Below are positions 1 through 11,220 of a DNA stretch of 64,000 bases, in pieces (position 1 is the first letter of the stretch; the number at the start of each line of letters is the position of its first letter). The stretch covers positions 962,490 through 1,026,489 of the forward strand of contig QEOQ01000207.1 of NCBI GenBank assembly GCA_010279815.1, in the 5' to 3' direction. Both the position numbers and the translations under genes were made by a program. The notes under the pieces were generated by a model. The model did not search any database and was not told the origin of the DNA. It saw only the letters and a list, made by a program, of their open reading frames with translations. The DNA is from Brachionus plicatilis (lineage: Eukaryota > Rotifera > Eurotatoria > Ploima > Brachionidae).

Positions 1-27
1 TTTAGCATATTATATTATATTAAAAAT

Positions 28-333
28 CAGAGTTGTTCAAAAGTCCCAAAAAAAAGTCCAAGTCCAGAATTTTTTTTTGAATTTAAGGCTTCATAACAAA
101 AAATGTATATACTCTTGGGTTGTCTAATGCAATAGATTTGCCATAAATCAGAATTTTGTTGCAATTTTAGCATAAATTTCTTCTTCAGTATTCAAAATTT
201 TAAAGCCTGAACTTGGACTTTTGAATGAAAATTAAAAAAAAAAATTAAAGTCTTTGGTCGGACTTTGGAAAAAAGAAAAAAAAATGTCAGGAATTGGACT
301 TGACTTGAGACTTGTGACTTTTAGACAACTCTG
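28..333. mobile_element. hAT-like MITE, copy 1
   Basis: Seen: a 306-bp non-coding unit with terminal inverted repeats. The left end reads CAGAGTTGTTCAAAAGTC and the right end, reverse-complemented, reads CAGAGTTGTCTAAAAGTC (16 of 18 identical). It is flanked by a perfect 8-bp direct repeat TTAAAAAT at 20-27 and 334-341. A related copy in opposite orientation lies at 61258-61504. Known: 8-bp target duplications and ends starting CAG-G are usual for hAT transposons. Inferred: a non-autonomous hAT element, with no transposase inside. Confidence 0.85.
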
Positions 334-456
334 TTAAAAATCCAACTCAACTTTAAGTGGCGGTACAGATGATGTATCAGTTGCTACAATTTACAGAACA
401 TGTTTTAGTCGGTCCGGATTAAAGCCCTGGCGTTTTTTATATATTTTTTTTGTTTT

Positions 457-885
457 TTGCATCTAAGATCTCTTAAAGTAAATATAAATGGTCATCTAAG
501 TTATAAATACCACATTAAAGCAAGAGTTCCACAAGGATCAGTAATTAGTCCACTTCTTTTTAACATTTTCATAAATGACATACCAAAAATAAACAAAACA
601 AACTGCCAATACTCTCCTCTTTTTGCAGATGATTTGGCAACTTTTTTTACTTTTAAAAAGATAGGAAATCTTAAAAGAGTGATTAATAAGTATCTAAAAG
701 AGGTTGAAAAATGGTTTTTCAAATGGAAAATGAAAATTTCAATTGAAAAATGAACATGATCTTGGAGAAAAAAAACAAAAGTTAAAGTCAATCTTAACCC
801 TAAAATTTATGATTGAAATTTAAATAAAGAAGAAAAAGTCAAATTTTTAGGAATCACATTAGACTCAAAACTTACATTTACAAAG
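457..885 (+). pseudogene. LINE reverse transcriptase fragment (decayed)
   Basis: The translated frame holds reverse-transcriptase motifs: a VPQGSVISPLLFNIFINDIP block followed by FADDLATF, whose A-DD are the catalytic aspartates, then a W-x3-W-K-M-x-I segment. The frame stops at 753 and resumes out of frame with [14 protein letters not shown] at about 840-885, so at least one stop or frameshift separates the blocks. The order of motifs is that of non-LTR retrotransposons of the jockey/CR1/I type. The upstream palm, endonuclease and 3' end are missing. The same ITLDSKLTF motif occurs in the minus-strand relic near 50.5 kb, so both belong to one family. A dead fragment. Confidence 0.85.
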
Positions 886-2678
886 AAATGATAAAGCCTT
901 TATCAGAATTTTATTTTACAGTACACAAAAAGTACAGAAAGGACTTAATTTTTTAATATTCTCATTGTCTTTGCCTCATTTTTCTATTTCAATTATAAAA
1001 AATAAATAAACAAAGAGTTCAAATTCAACAAAAAAAAATTAAATTGAATTTTTGAATTAATACTGAAGTCTTCAAACTCTGGTTGTTTTTATTTTTCACT
1101 GATATGCAGCTACTATAGTATCGTGGTATCAAAAAATTGAAAATTTAGCAAGCTCATAAGCGTTCCTTTCCGTAAATTTTTTTTCTACATTTTGATGCAT
1201 GCCACATATTGATTTAAATGGTGTTTTCATATTTAAAAGGAAAATTCAATATCGATTCGTAACTTTGTATTTGATCAAAGAAAGAAGTATATATTTGAAT
1301 TGATTTAATTATGGTCTATTTTTTCGTCTTTTAATAAACATTTTCATCCATTTTAAAAAAGAATGATGTAAATTTAGATTCATGATTTGTTGGATGATGT
1401 GATAATTTGAAAATAACTGCGATAAATCTTTAAGACTAAATAAAATGTGAATAAAAAAAAAGCATTTTCTTGCATTGGAATTAAATATGGCAAAATGACA
1501 CATCGGACTGGTGATTAAAAAGAACCTTTAGTTTAAGGAAATTATGAATTTTTAAATTAAAAGAATGCTTTATCGTAAAACCCTATTCTTTGGTAAGATC
1601 GGATCGTCATTTTTGGTCTTGTTAGCGCATGAAACAATTAAATTAGTTGAAGAAAAATTTTTTTTGTAGTTTTGTTAGAATTATATTTTTTCAATTTTAA
1701 TTCATCAAAAAATAAATTTTCTGTTTAAATTATTCGATTTTTACTAAATTTTTCAATGCACCAGATCAAGTCAGTTAATTTAAATTTTATTTGAAAATTG
1801 TAGCTTTTAAATAAAAGAAAATTTAAAAAATTCTAATTAAAAAATACATGAATTTTACAGTGAATTAAAATTGACCATAGATTGGGAGTAGAAAATCAAA
1901 GTATGTTTCCTTAGAAAACAATTTTTCCTCACCTTTTGATTGCCGAAAAAGTTAATTTTTCTTACTTGAAAAACTTGATATTTACAATCGAGATAATATG
2001 AAAATTTCTATTGAAGTCATAGGCGTTGAATATTCGTTAAAAATAAGAAACATAAAAGAATTTTTGTTATAAGTAATTTTTACCATAAAATGCATTGTCA
2101 CTTAAGCAAAATTACATTGGAGAATTGAAATTTTTTTTTCAATTGAAGAAAATTTTGCTTTAAATTTAGAAAAAGCGCTGAATTATTGATTGAATTACAT
2201 TGATTGACAAATGAAATTTAATTGCTTTCATAAAAAAACATACTTTTTTGATTAATTATTTAGAGCAACAGAAAAACTTTTATTTGAAAACCAATATCAA
2301 ATTTCAAAAATTTTTGAAAATAGTCAAAAAAATTTAAATGGAAATTTTGTTGTTTTTTATTATACTTTTTAAAAAATGCATGATTTTATAAATTTTAGAC
2401 AAATGCATGATTTTATAAATTATTTGATTCTTATTTTTTCAGCATATTCGTTACTTTCAAATAAGAATTAAAATTAAAAAAAACTTAATTTAATAATAAC
2501 ATTTGTTAAGACAAATATTACCCTAAAATATTTAAAAAAAAAATTAAACTTTGTTTAAAATCTAAACTTTGATTAAATTATCTTGACAAAATATTTTGTT
2601 TAAATAAAAAAATTTCTTTTTTATTTTAAATAAAAAACTTTTCGAAAATTTAAATAAATTTATTTATGCTATTTTAAG
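886..2678. other. AT-rich gap without recognised gene
   Basis: No exon with convincing codon structure or protein similarity is visible. The stretch is low-complexity A/T runs, and the region may be intron of the GALNT gene whose 5' exons are not seen. A short unit containing a 17-bp segment (atgcatgattttataaatt-like) is repeated in tandem at about 2377-2420. Confidence 0.5.
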
Positions 2679-3932
2679 CTCATTTGAAACAGCCATTGCA
2701 AGAGTATATAGATAATCTTCAGAATGTTCGGCTAGTTAGAACCAAAAAGAGAGAAGGTTTGATCCGGGCACGACTGGAAGGTGCAGCCGTAGCCAGCGGT
2801 GAAGTGTTGGTCTTTTTGGACAGTCATTGTGAGTGCGCCGAGGGCTGGCTCGAACCATTGATAGATCCAATAGCGCGTAATCCAAACATATCAACTGTTC
2901 CTTTGATAGAAATCATCGATGATAACACATTTCAACTTTATAGCACCCCGATCGAGTCTGTTCAGGTAGGCGGCTTTGATTGGAATCTAATTTTTGACTG
3001 GCATCCTGTACCACGCTACGAAATGGACAGGCGCAAGCACAAAACTGATCCCATCCGCTCTCCGACTATGGCAGGTGGTCTCTTCGCCATCAATCGCAAA
3101 TACTTCGAGCTGCTCGGATCCTATGATCCCGGAATGGACATTTGGGGCGGAGAAAATTTAGAAATTTCATTCAAAGTATGGATGTGTGGAGGTGAGTTGG
3201 TATGCACACCGTGTAGCCATGTCGGTCACATATTCAGGAAACGAAGTCCCTATAAGTGGCCCAGTAATGTAAATGTGGTTAGGAAAAATACGGTCAGATT
3301 AGCCGAAGTTTGGCTAGATGAGTACAAAAATTACTACTATGAACGTATTCAAAATGATCTTGGCGATTTTGGGGATGTTAGTGAAAGGAAAAAGCTGCGA
3401 CAACAACTACAGTGCAAGTCTTTTGACTGGTTCTTAAAAAATGTCTATCCGGAACAATTTATTCCTGGCGAATCGCATTACTATGGCGAGATAAGAAGTC
3501 AAGCAGAGCCACAGTGTCTAGATTCAAATGGAGACACTCTCGGAAAAGCTATTATTGGATATGTTTGCCATGGACAAGGTGGCAATCAGGTAATCAAAAA
3601 ATTCAAAGAAAATTTTTATGTACAAAAAAATTATTTATATATTTTGAAAGTATTGGATGATGAGTAAATTGGGCGAGATAAGAAGAGACGAGCACTGCTA
3701 TGACTATTCGGGCGGTCGAGCTGGACTCGGTCAGAAGGATAAAATATTCACTTACACTTGTCATAGTCAAGGAGGAAACCAGAAGTGGTCCGTGGAAGAT
3801 GGCCTGATAAAACACGAATCAGGCTATTGTATCGAGCTTGGCACTGATCGAGTCAGCATATTTATGCAGGAGTGTGACAGAAATAATATTCGACAGCTCT
3901 GGAAATGGAAAAAAAGAGAGTCTAAAGCCTAA
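2679..3932 (+). CDS. GALNT: polypeptide N-acetylgalactosaminyltransferase (3' part)
   Basis: Exons 2679-3589 and 3651-3932, intron 61 bp, ending at TAA. The enzyme starts mucin-type O-glycosylation by moving GalNAc from UDP-GalNAc to Ser/Thr in the Golgi. Visible are the GT-A metal-binding D-x-H (FLDSHCE), the EMDRRK/PTMAGGLFAIN segment, the Gal/GalNAc-T motif GMDIWGGENLEISF and the following SHVGH. The C-terminal ricin-type lectin domain spans the two exons, with CHGQGGNQ and CHSQGGNQ repeats, and the splice joins GGNQ to YWMM in frame. The first visible exon begins at an acceptor (ttttaag|ct) inside the catalytic domain. The signal anchor, stem and first part of the catalytic domain are therefore missing: either the upstream intron runs past the window edge or the gene is 5'-truncated. 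The seen residues are all intact, so nothing marks it as dead. Base composition is clearly less AT-rich than the flanks. Confidence 0.9.
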
Positions 3933-5992
3933 AATTTATCAATTTTTGTTAATATTTTTTTAAACCGATTTTTAAACAAAGCTTTATTTTAAGTTTTCAT
4001 ATCAATAACTGATATTTTTTGGTGCAAAAGAAATTTTTATCGATTCCAATTAAAATAGAGATAATTTTGTTATTCGAAATTAAATTTGATTTTAATTTTA
4101 ATTTATTAAGAAAAAAATTTTAAAATATAGCTAATAAAATTTTAAAGACTATTCTTATTGCATTGTTCTTCTAAATATTTGGCTTACATTTCAAGTTAAT
4201 TAATATTGACAAAGATTTTAAAAAGTAAAATTAATTATTTATTCGACAAAGTAACAATTCTTTTTTGCAAATAATTTATTTATTTTTCGAATTTTTAATA
4301 GTGATTATCTAATCAAAAATGTGCTCGAAATTTCATAAGAAATTTATTTGATTGCTACCCATTTTTATTGTATTGAAAATTTTAGATTGTTTTTAAATTG
4401 TATGTTTTTAATGCCAAATATTTACATTTATTCTCTTAAAGATTTACTTTTTCTATTATCTCGAAACAATTTTTTTTTTTTAATAAAAATCGATTTATGC
4501 AATCCGATAGATTGAAAAAAAATATTTGTTTTATGTGATTTTGCAAGCTTGAATTTCACTTAACAGTATTCAAATATTGAGAAACATAGTTATAAAGTTA
4601 GATTTTAGATTTATAAAAATTTAAATATAAGAAACAATTTTTGATACAATGTTTTTTTTAAATATTAATAATGATTGAAAATTGTGAAACATATTCATTT
4701 TCATAAACTTCTGTAACTTAAGACATTAGAAATTTGCCTTACAAATTCGTTTACAGAATAAAAAGAAGATTTGAACGATAGGAATTAATTGGAATAAAAA
4801 TTATTTCAAATTTTTTTAAATTGATATCAGAGAAGCAATTCATTTAAGAAAATTTTTGTCAATAAAAAGTTAATTAAAAATATATAAAATTTTTTTTTTT
4901 TCAATTTTTAAAAAAATATTCATTATCAGCCTTTAAGTTTTTTGGTAATCACAATCTGCAATATCATCAATTTCCCAAAAATAACTTTATTTATTTTTTA
5001 ATAACTTCACAGGCGTTTTATTTTGTGCAATTTTCGTTACATTTTTAATATCAACTGCATTCAAACAAAAAAAATTACTTCACTCCAAATTTTTGAAAAT
5101 TAAAATCCTATAACATTAATAACAAGAATTAAAAAATTCAATTAAGTTCTTATTTCTTATATCTTCTAAGCTTTTTAAATAAAAAAAAGGCATTTCTCAT
5201 TTTTAATATTGAACAGAATCTGCATCATTTTTTAACTTGGATAAGCTGATATTATTTTCATTTCTCAATGTATTGATTATTTATTAAAATTTGTGGTCTA
5301 GAATGATAATTTTACTTACGAAATAGAATCGGTTTATTCATCTTAATAATTCAAATGTTTCTTATAATCTAATTAAAAATTTTTAAACACTTACTTTTCA
5401 TGCATTTTTTAAGCTAAAAATTCTTGATTAAGAATTTAACTAATTATTGATTTAGAAAAATGCTTATTGTTTAATGTAAAAATTCTCTTCCTTGAGAGAA
5501 AACAACTCAAGTCATTTTAAGAGCTTTATTTTCACGTTATTAAGTTTTAAGTATTTATAAATCACAAGAGAATATTTATTTTTTTCTAATTTTTTTTCAA
5601 GTTAATTGATAGAGAAAGACATTCTAGATCCAGTTAGTCTGATAGTACCCCTTGAAGGCACTCTTAAAATAGAAAAATCTCATATTAAAGTTAGATAAAG
5701 ATTTTTTGAGTGCAAATGGTAATCATTAAAATTCAATTATTTTGAAACAATTAGAGCTTTTTGTTCAGTCAGCAAAAAATTCAAGTTGTGCTGTTTTTAT
5801 TATTTTCCCAAAGATTCAGCCATTATTGGAACTTAAATTTATTAAATTTATAACAAAAGAAATTAATTTCATACAGAGATTTAAGCTCAAAATACCCTAA
5901 GCTAAATTTGAATTTTTTCTAATTAATTTGCCAAATCCTTAAATAAACAAATTCAGGTAAAATCCACATTTCTTTTTTTTAAGGGAGAATAA
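3933..5992. other. AT-rich gap without recognised gene
   Basis: No supported exon, RNA gene or structured repeat was found. The first few hundred bases probably include the 3' untranslated region of the GALNT gene. A slightly less AT-rich patch at about 5615-5665 (around TAGTACCCCTTGAAGGCACT) has no recognisable function. Confidence 0.5.
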
Positions 5993-6712
5993 ATGACGCT
6001 CAAACTTATAGACAAAGACCTGAAGAGCAAATATGCCGAAGTCTTGTACAAGAACCAAGTATCTTTTGAAAAGGAACTAGACAGGCGCTTCAGACGACTA
6101 AGCGTCGACTATAGCCGCAATTTTCAGAATGTAGAGAATGGCTCACAAGTTTTTTTGAATCGGATTCGGCAAAAACGAAGCAAATGGACCCAGGATGATT
6201 TGAATTATAGAGATCACTATAAACTGGTATGTCGTAATGTGACAAATAAAAAACTTGAAAATTTGCACAGTGCACTTAATTCAACAATGAAAAAAAAGAA
6301 AAGCAAGTATGGTCAAATCGATCCAATTATTGAATCAAAATTGAAAATTTTAAATGACCAACTTAATAATGTTGATGCACCCCTGCTCAGTTATTCTTCT
6401 GAAATAAATTTTAATTATAAGGGAAAAGATTTGTCTAGACCAAAACTCATACCAAAATTGCCTACTATCAAACATTTAAACAACATTGATGAAGACTTGT
6501 ATTGTATATACTCAAGATCAGATAGAGAATTTCTTGATCACTATCCCGGTAAAGTCGAGCTAAACATTACCAAACTCGGCAAACAGTTTGTTTTAAATGA
6601 AGAGGTTCGAATGAAAACCTTACGAAAGCAGACCATTAAAAATGAACATATTCAAACAAATGCAATCAAGGACTCAAGATTTAGTGATTTGGTAAAATTT
6701 TTGGAATTTTAA
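5993..6712 (+). CDS. orphan basic protein, 239 residues
   Basis: A single open exon from ATG to TAA, 239 residues. A pyrimidine run and TTTTTTTTAAG|G lie about a dozen bases before the ATG, so a 5'-untranslated intron acceptor there is likely. The protein is Lys/Arg-rich, with a helical, charged N-terminal half (residues about 5-65, ELDRRFRRL), a KKKKSK stretch near residue 100 and a middle part with LIPKLPTIK. There is no signal peptide or membrane segment. I do not recognise the family. The first 200 bases have GC and codon content like the real genes here, which together with its length in such AT-rich DNA supports a genuine gene. It could be a taxon-restricted protein or one exon of a larger gene. 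Confidence 0.65.
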   Translation: MTLKLIDKDLKSKYAEVLYKNQVSFEKELDRRFRRLSVDYSRNFQNVENGSQVFLNRIRQKRSKWTQDDLNYRDHYKLVCRNVTNKKLENLHSALNSTMKKKKSKYGQIDPIIESKLKILNDQLNNVDAPLLSYSSEINFNYKGKDLSRPKLIPKLPTIKHLNNIDEDLYCIYSRSDREFLDHYPGKVELNITKLGKQFVLNEEVRMKTLRKQTIKNEHIQTNAIKDSRFSDLVKFLEF

Positions 6713-7389
6713 ATATTACTAACTGAACACGAGTGTAGCTTTTTTAAATTAACTTATTAATTTAGTCAAATAATTTTAATTTTTAAGTAATTGTTTTCTA
6801 ATATATTAAGATTGAAAACTTTTCCGATATTGTTTTATGAAGCCACTTTTATTGGAATAATTTAAAAATTTATTTATTTTTTTGAAAATAAATACTCTGA
6901 ATTTAAAATTTTTATTTATCTAATTTTTATTCCATTTTCAAGTCTAATTTTCAAATGCTAAATTTTATTTTTAAAACGATTTCAGAAATAAATATTTTTA
7001 ACGATTTTGAAATGACCTCTCAATAAAAAATTCATTATTGTTTATTTGAATCTTTGAAAAATTCAAATAAATATATTTATCGAAATTGCTCTTTTTCTAA
7101 ATTATAAGGTAAATATATGCAAAATAGTTTGGTAAAAAAATACTTTGATATTTTTCTTAGACCTTCGAGCTATTCTTTTTTTAGCTTTGATTACAGAGAA
7201 ATAGAAAAAGCTCTGTGAAATCGTTTAAAATTTATCTTAAATTAACCCTCTAAATTAACCGCTATCAATTTTATATTTTTATTAAATTAACTCTTATTTT
7301 TCAAACTGAAAATAACCTGGTCGGACTATCGAGAATCAAGCCAAATTAAAAAAATTAAATTTTGTTTAAAGTTTAAAGTATTTAATAAT

Positions 7390-7958
7390 CAAATCGTATT
7401 TCCTAACAAAAATTGGCATCTTGAAGTTGATGACCAATTCAAAAAGTTAATCTTTAGATATTAAAATAAATCTTTGATTTAACTTAAATAATTGTAATGT
7501 AACATGCTTTACATGCAATGTAGATTTAGAAAATATGAAAAAATTGAAAAAACATTTCCCCAATAAATTGATAAAATCGATTTTCAATTTAGTTGACTAA
7601 TTTTTTGTAGTTTTATTTTCATTTTATTACTTATTTGGAATTTTTTATTTGAATTTCTTTTTTAAATTTAATTGTGAATGCTAGATAAAAATACTTTTGA
7701 AATAAAAAATCTCAAATAAACTTTAAAAAAAATCAGTTAATACATTTAAATATTGAAATCGATTATCAATGAACTGAGAAAATATTTTTTCAATTTTTTT
7801 TTATTTTCTAAATCTACATTGCATGTAAAGCATGTTACATTACAATTATTTAAGTTAAATCAAAGATTAAGTTTTATATCTAAGGATAAAATTTTTGAAT
7901 TGATCAGCAACTTCAAAATGCCCAAAAATTTAGGAGTTTATATAGTAGTTAAATCGTG
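7390..7958. mobile_element. fold-back (inverted-repeat) element, family A copy 1
   Basis: Two arms of about 200 bases, at about 7390-7600 and 7735-7958, are reverse complements of each other. The central part of the arms (7475-7535 against about 7795-7860) is essentially identical and contains TGTAACATGCTTTACATGCA. A diverged copy of the same element is at about 10050-10445. No coding sequence is inside. The apparent ORF at 7753-7971 lies in the right arm and is not a gene. Probably a non-autonomous DNA transposon. I could not define a target duplication. Confidence 0.75.
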
Positions 7959-8263
7959 TGCTTTTAGCTGAACTTACAGCACTAAAAAATAAGTAGAGAC
8001 AAGTAAAAACTTAGGCCTCAAAAAAAACATTAGGTTCAAAGGTTCAAGCTAAAATTTGAAATTATTAGAAAAAGCAAAAATATTTAATTTTATTCTAAAA
8101 CCTTTAAAAGATTATGCGTGTGGTAACTTTTGATTCCTAGGTAAAGTGCATCAGCGACCATCGACCTCATGTTAAATTCGGTGATTCGTGCATGAAAATG
8201 CGCCTTATATGTTTAGACGCGGTGTTAAAACCTAATCAAAAATCTGCAACAACAGTGGGTCAA

Positions 8264-8842
8264 AAACCAAAAATCCTAAGGCAATGTGAAATTTTAGTAA
8301 AAAAATTACTGTACAAAAAGAAAAAACTTTATTATCTTTTTCTAATTGTGCAAAAATGGTTCTGCAAAAAGTAAAATATTGTACTAAAGAATTCCAAGCT
8401 CTGCAAAAACTCCACAATTTTCTGTTAAATTCACACCATCAAAAAATACTTTATTAAACTATGAAATAAATTGCAGAGTTTTTGTAAAAATCCTAAGGCA
8501 ATGTGAAATTTTAGTAAAAAAATTACTGTACAAAAAGAAAAAACTTTATTATCTTTTTCTAATTGTGCAAAAATGGTTCTGCAAAAAGTAAAATATTGTA
8601 CTAAAGAATTCCAAGCTCTGCAAAAACTCCACAATTTTCTGTTAAATTCACACCATCAAAAAATACTTTATTAAACTATGCAATAAATTGCAGAGTTTTT
8701 GTAGAGCTTGGAATTTTTTTGTATAAATTTGTACAATATAGTACATTTTGCAGTACCATTTTTACACAATTAGAAAAAGATCATGAAGTTTTTTCTTTTT
8801 GTACAGTAATTTTTTTACTAAAATTTCACATTGCCAATTCCT
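8264..8842. mobile_element. fold-back element with tandemly duplicated left arm, family B
   Basis: A 217-bp unit beginning around AAATCCTAAGGCAATGTG is present twice in direct tandem (first unit from about 8270, second from about 8487), the copies being almost identical. The arm GGCAATGTGAAATTTTAGTA...AAGCTCTGCAAAAACTC then recurs in inverted orientation at about 8690-8842, ending CTAAAATTTCACATTGCC. The whole can therefore fold into one hairpin with a spare left arm. Two apparent minus-strand ORFs here are simply the repeated arms. Probably a MITE-like element that suffered a tandem duplication. Confidence 0.8.
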
Positions 8843-8849
8843 ATCTAGA

Positions 8850-9236
8850 AATTAAAAATTAAATTAGAGGCAAAAAATTAAGTATTTGATTTATTGCCCA
8901 GTGGTTTAAAATTAGGATAAATCAAAAATTAAAAAATTAAAGTAAATAACTAAAAATATTATTTTTAATTAAAAAAAAAATCGATCCTTTCATTATTTGT
9001 GTGGATGCTTGCAGATCTCGAGTGTATACTGAAGTGCTGTTAATCGGCTAATTATACCCCAATATTTTCCTTCAATGAATTTAAAACAACATCAAGCTAG
9101 CAATTTAATTTATGAAAATATCAATTGTTAGCAGGTGATCACTATCAATGATTACTCATGCTCTTGAGTGCTTTCTATATTAGTAAATAATCTCATGGTT
9201 TAACTTCGAGTAATTTAACTAAATACTTAACTTGTC
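8850..9236. other. gap without recognised gene
   Basis: No gene recognised. A less AT-rich patch at about 9000-9060 (around GCTTGCAGATCTCGAGTG) suggests older mobile-element debris, but it cannot be assigned. Confidence 0.4.
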
Positions 9237-9290
9237 TTGGATATTCAAAATGGTGCTAAGAGAATATGTGGTATAAACATTCACTACAGA
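9237..9290 (+). pseudogene. possible LINE reverse transcriptase remnant
   Basis: The frame reads LDIQNGAKRICGINIHYR, which resembles the I-Q-N-x-A-x-R-I segment of the thumb/C-terminal region of non-LTR reverse transcriptases. It is only 18 codons long and runs into the small inverted-repeat element that follows. Weak evidence, offered as a hint only. Confidence 0.3.
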
Positions 9291-9439
9291 TTAAAACTAA
9301 CTTCAACGTTTCCTCTTCGTCACCTTTTATTCTTCCTTCCATTAAAAAAATCAAGAAGAGAAAGAGGTAACGAAGAGGAAAGAATGGGGACTAAAAAAGA
9401 AAGTGATGAAGTTAGTTTTAATTTGTACTGTAAGTGTTG
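9276..9439. mobile_element. small inverted-repeat element (MITE-like)
   Basis: The ends are inverted repeats of roughly 27 bases: the left end contains ATTAAAACTAACTTCA and the right end TGAAGTTAGTTTTAAT. Inside is a second inverted pair, CTCTTCGTCACC against GGTAACGAAGAG. Total about 160 bp, non-coding. The ORF 9237-9485 that spans it is an accident of the repeat. No certain target duplication. Confidence 0.6.
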
Positions 9440-10049
9440 CAGAAAAGACTCTTTTGAGCAGTGGTATCTATATTTTATGACATGAAGGTTAATTAATAAA
9501 TTACTAGACAAATTAGCTATTGTTGCTTCTTAAACAATAACCATTAAGATAAAAATATGACAAGGTTAATTTTGGAAGGAGGATTCAACAAAAATATCAA
9601 TTATATGAAAAAGAATATGAAAGGGTTATTTTAAATTACACTATTAGTTATTTTTTTATTTATTTAATAAAACATATAAATTTAAAAATTGATAAATTCA
9701 AAATATAGCTTATTAAAAATATTTTTTTCCATTAATTCAAAAATTTGTATTTCATGATAATATTTCGGGTAGATTTTTCTAGATTTGATTCAGTCAATAA
9801 TGATTCAATAATTAAAAAGTGTTTTTTTAGATGGAAAAATAATGGAGAATGATTAAAAAATACAATGAATAAGCAATATGTATGTTTTGTAACTGTTCAA
9901 ATCCATATATCAAGGAGTCCCATTTAAATGGTATATACAGTACTACTCCGACATACTAATTTTACCTAGATTTATGTAAAATAATGTACAATTATAAATA
10001 AATGTTATACATATATATGAATTAGTAGTTTCTGGTCACAAAATATTAG
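9440..10049. other. gap without recognised gene
   Basis: AT-rich, no exon or structured repeat that I can support. Confidence 0.4.
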
Positions 10050-10445
10050 ATTTCTTGGCGTCTTGAAGCTGATGATCAATTCAAAATATCATTTCTTCAA
10101 TACAAAGAGTTTTTCTTTGGATATTAAAATTAATCTTTAAGTAAATTTAAAAAAAATTAATGATTCATGCTCTTCATGTTATGTAGATTTAAGAAATTAA
10201 GAAAACAACAAAAAAATATTTCCTCAATCCATTTATAAAATTTATTTTTAAATTTAAATATATTAACTCATTTTTTTGCTACATTAAAATTTTCAAAATT
10301 AACATAAGGATTAATTTTAATATCTAAAGAAAAAATCTTTGAATTGAAGTGATATTTTGAATTGATAATCAAATCTAAGATGCAGCTTCCTTCAAAATTG
10401 AAATTCGTATAGATTTAAAGTTTAAAAAATTAGATTTTGGTCTAA
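10050..10445. mobile_element. fold-back element, family A copy 2
   Basis: The left arm (about 10052-10230, containing GTCTTGAAGCTGATGATCAA) and the right arm (about 10280-10445) are inverted copies of each other. The left arm matches the left arm of the 7390-7958 element (CATCTTGAAGTTGATGACCAA there). Arms are more diverged and the spacer shorter than in copy 1. Non-coding. Confidence 0.65.
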
Positions 10446-11220
10446 TTTTTGAAAGAAACAAGTATATTTGGACTATTTTTGTTTATTCTATATAGTTCTA
10501 TATAGTTGACATTACGCAATTTTACAAAACTATATATTTTTATCTAAAATTGCTTTATTTTACCTTTTTATGTGAAAAATTGCGTAATTTAACGCTTTTT
10601 GGACAGCATTTTTAAGGCAATAGCAAAATTGCCTTAAAATTTTTTAAAAATTCCTGAAAATAGCAAAAAGGTAATTTGTTAATTATGGGACACAATTGAT
10701 AATTTTTTTTTAAATTTAATTATTTTAGCCTGAAGGCTTGATTTTTAGTCTTTCTAGCTAAAATTAAATGAAAATCCATACAAAAATTAATTAAATTTTC
10801 CCGTCAAATTTATTAGTCATAAAATATGAATTAATTTTTGGATAAGCTCGATATTTACGACAATCTAACTGTAATGATAAAAAATTGATTTATTCTCAGA
10901 AATTTAAAAATTATATTCGCTAGATTTGTAATTGAATCTAAATTTTTTTTTAAAAATAATTTATACCAAATAAAGATAAAAAAAACATTTAAAAACATTC
11001 AGAAAAATAAACAAATAATCCCTGTTTCATCATATTAACTCTAAATTTTAAAATTATAATTCTAAATAGAGAATGTAGATTATGAAAAGTACCAAAATGA
11101 CAAATGCAATTTTTTAATAGTTTTAATATAAATAAACGATTTTTAAGAAAAATTTTTGAAAATCACTAATAAAGACCTAAATAAAAAAAAATTCAAGATG
11201 CTTTAACATACAAATCAACC
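10446..11220. other. gap without recognised gene
   Basis: AT-rich sequence between the fold-back element and the ubiquitin-fold gene. Nothing recognisable. The last part should include the 3' untranslated region of the minus-strand gene. Confidence 0.4.

Noticed and set aside
501..791. Minus-strand ORF of 96 codons
   Set aside because: Antisense shadow of the reverse-transcriptase relic.
8232..8634. Two minus-strand ORFs sharing MWSFCRAWNSLVQ
   Set aside because: They lie in the two direct copies of the family B fold-back arm. Sharing comes from the DNA repeat, and no homology to a protein is seen.
9237..9485. ORF of 82 codons as a gene
   Set aside because: It runs through the small inverted-repeat element; only its first 18 codons look like protein, and those resemble a LINE scrap.
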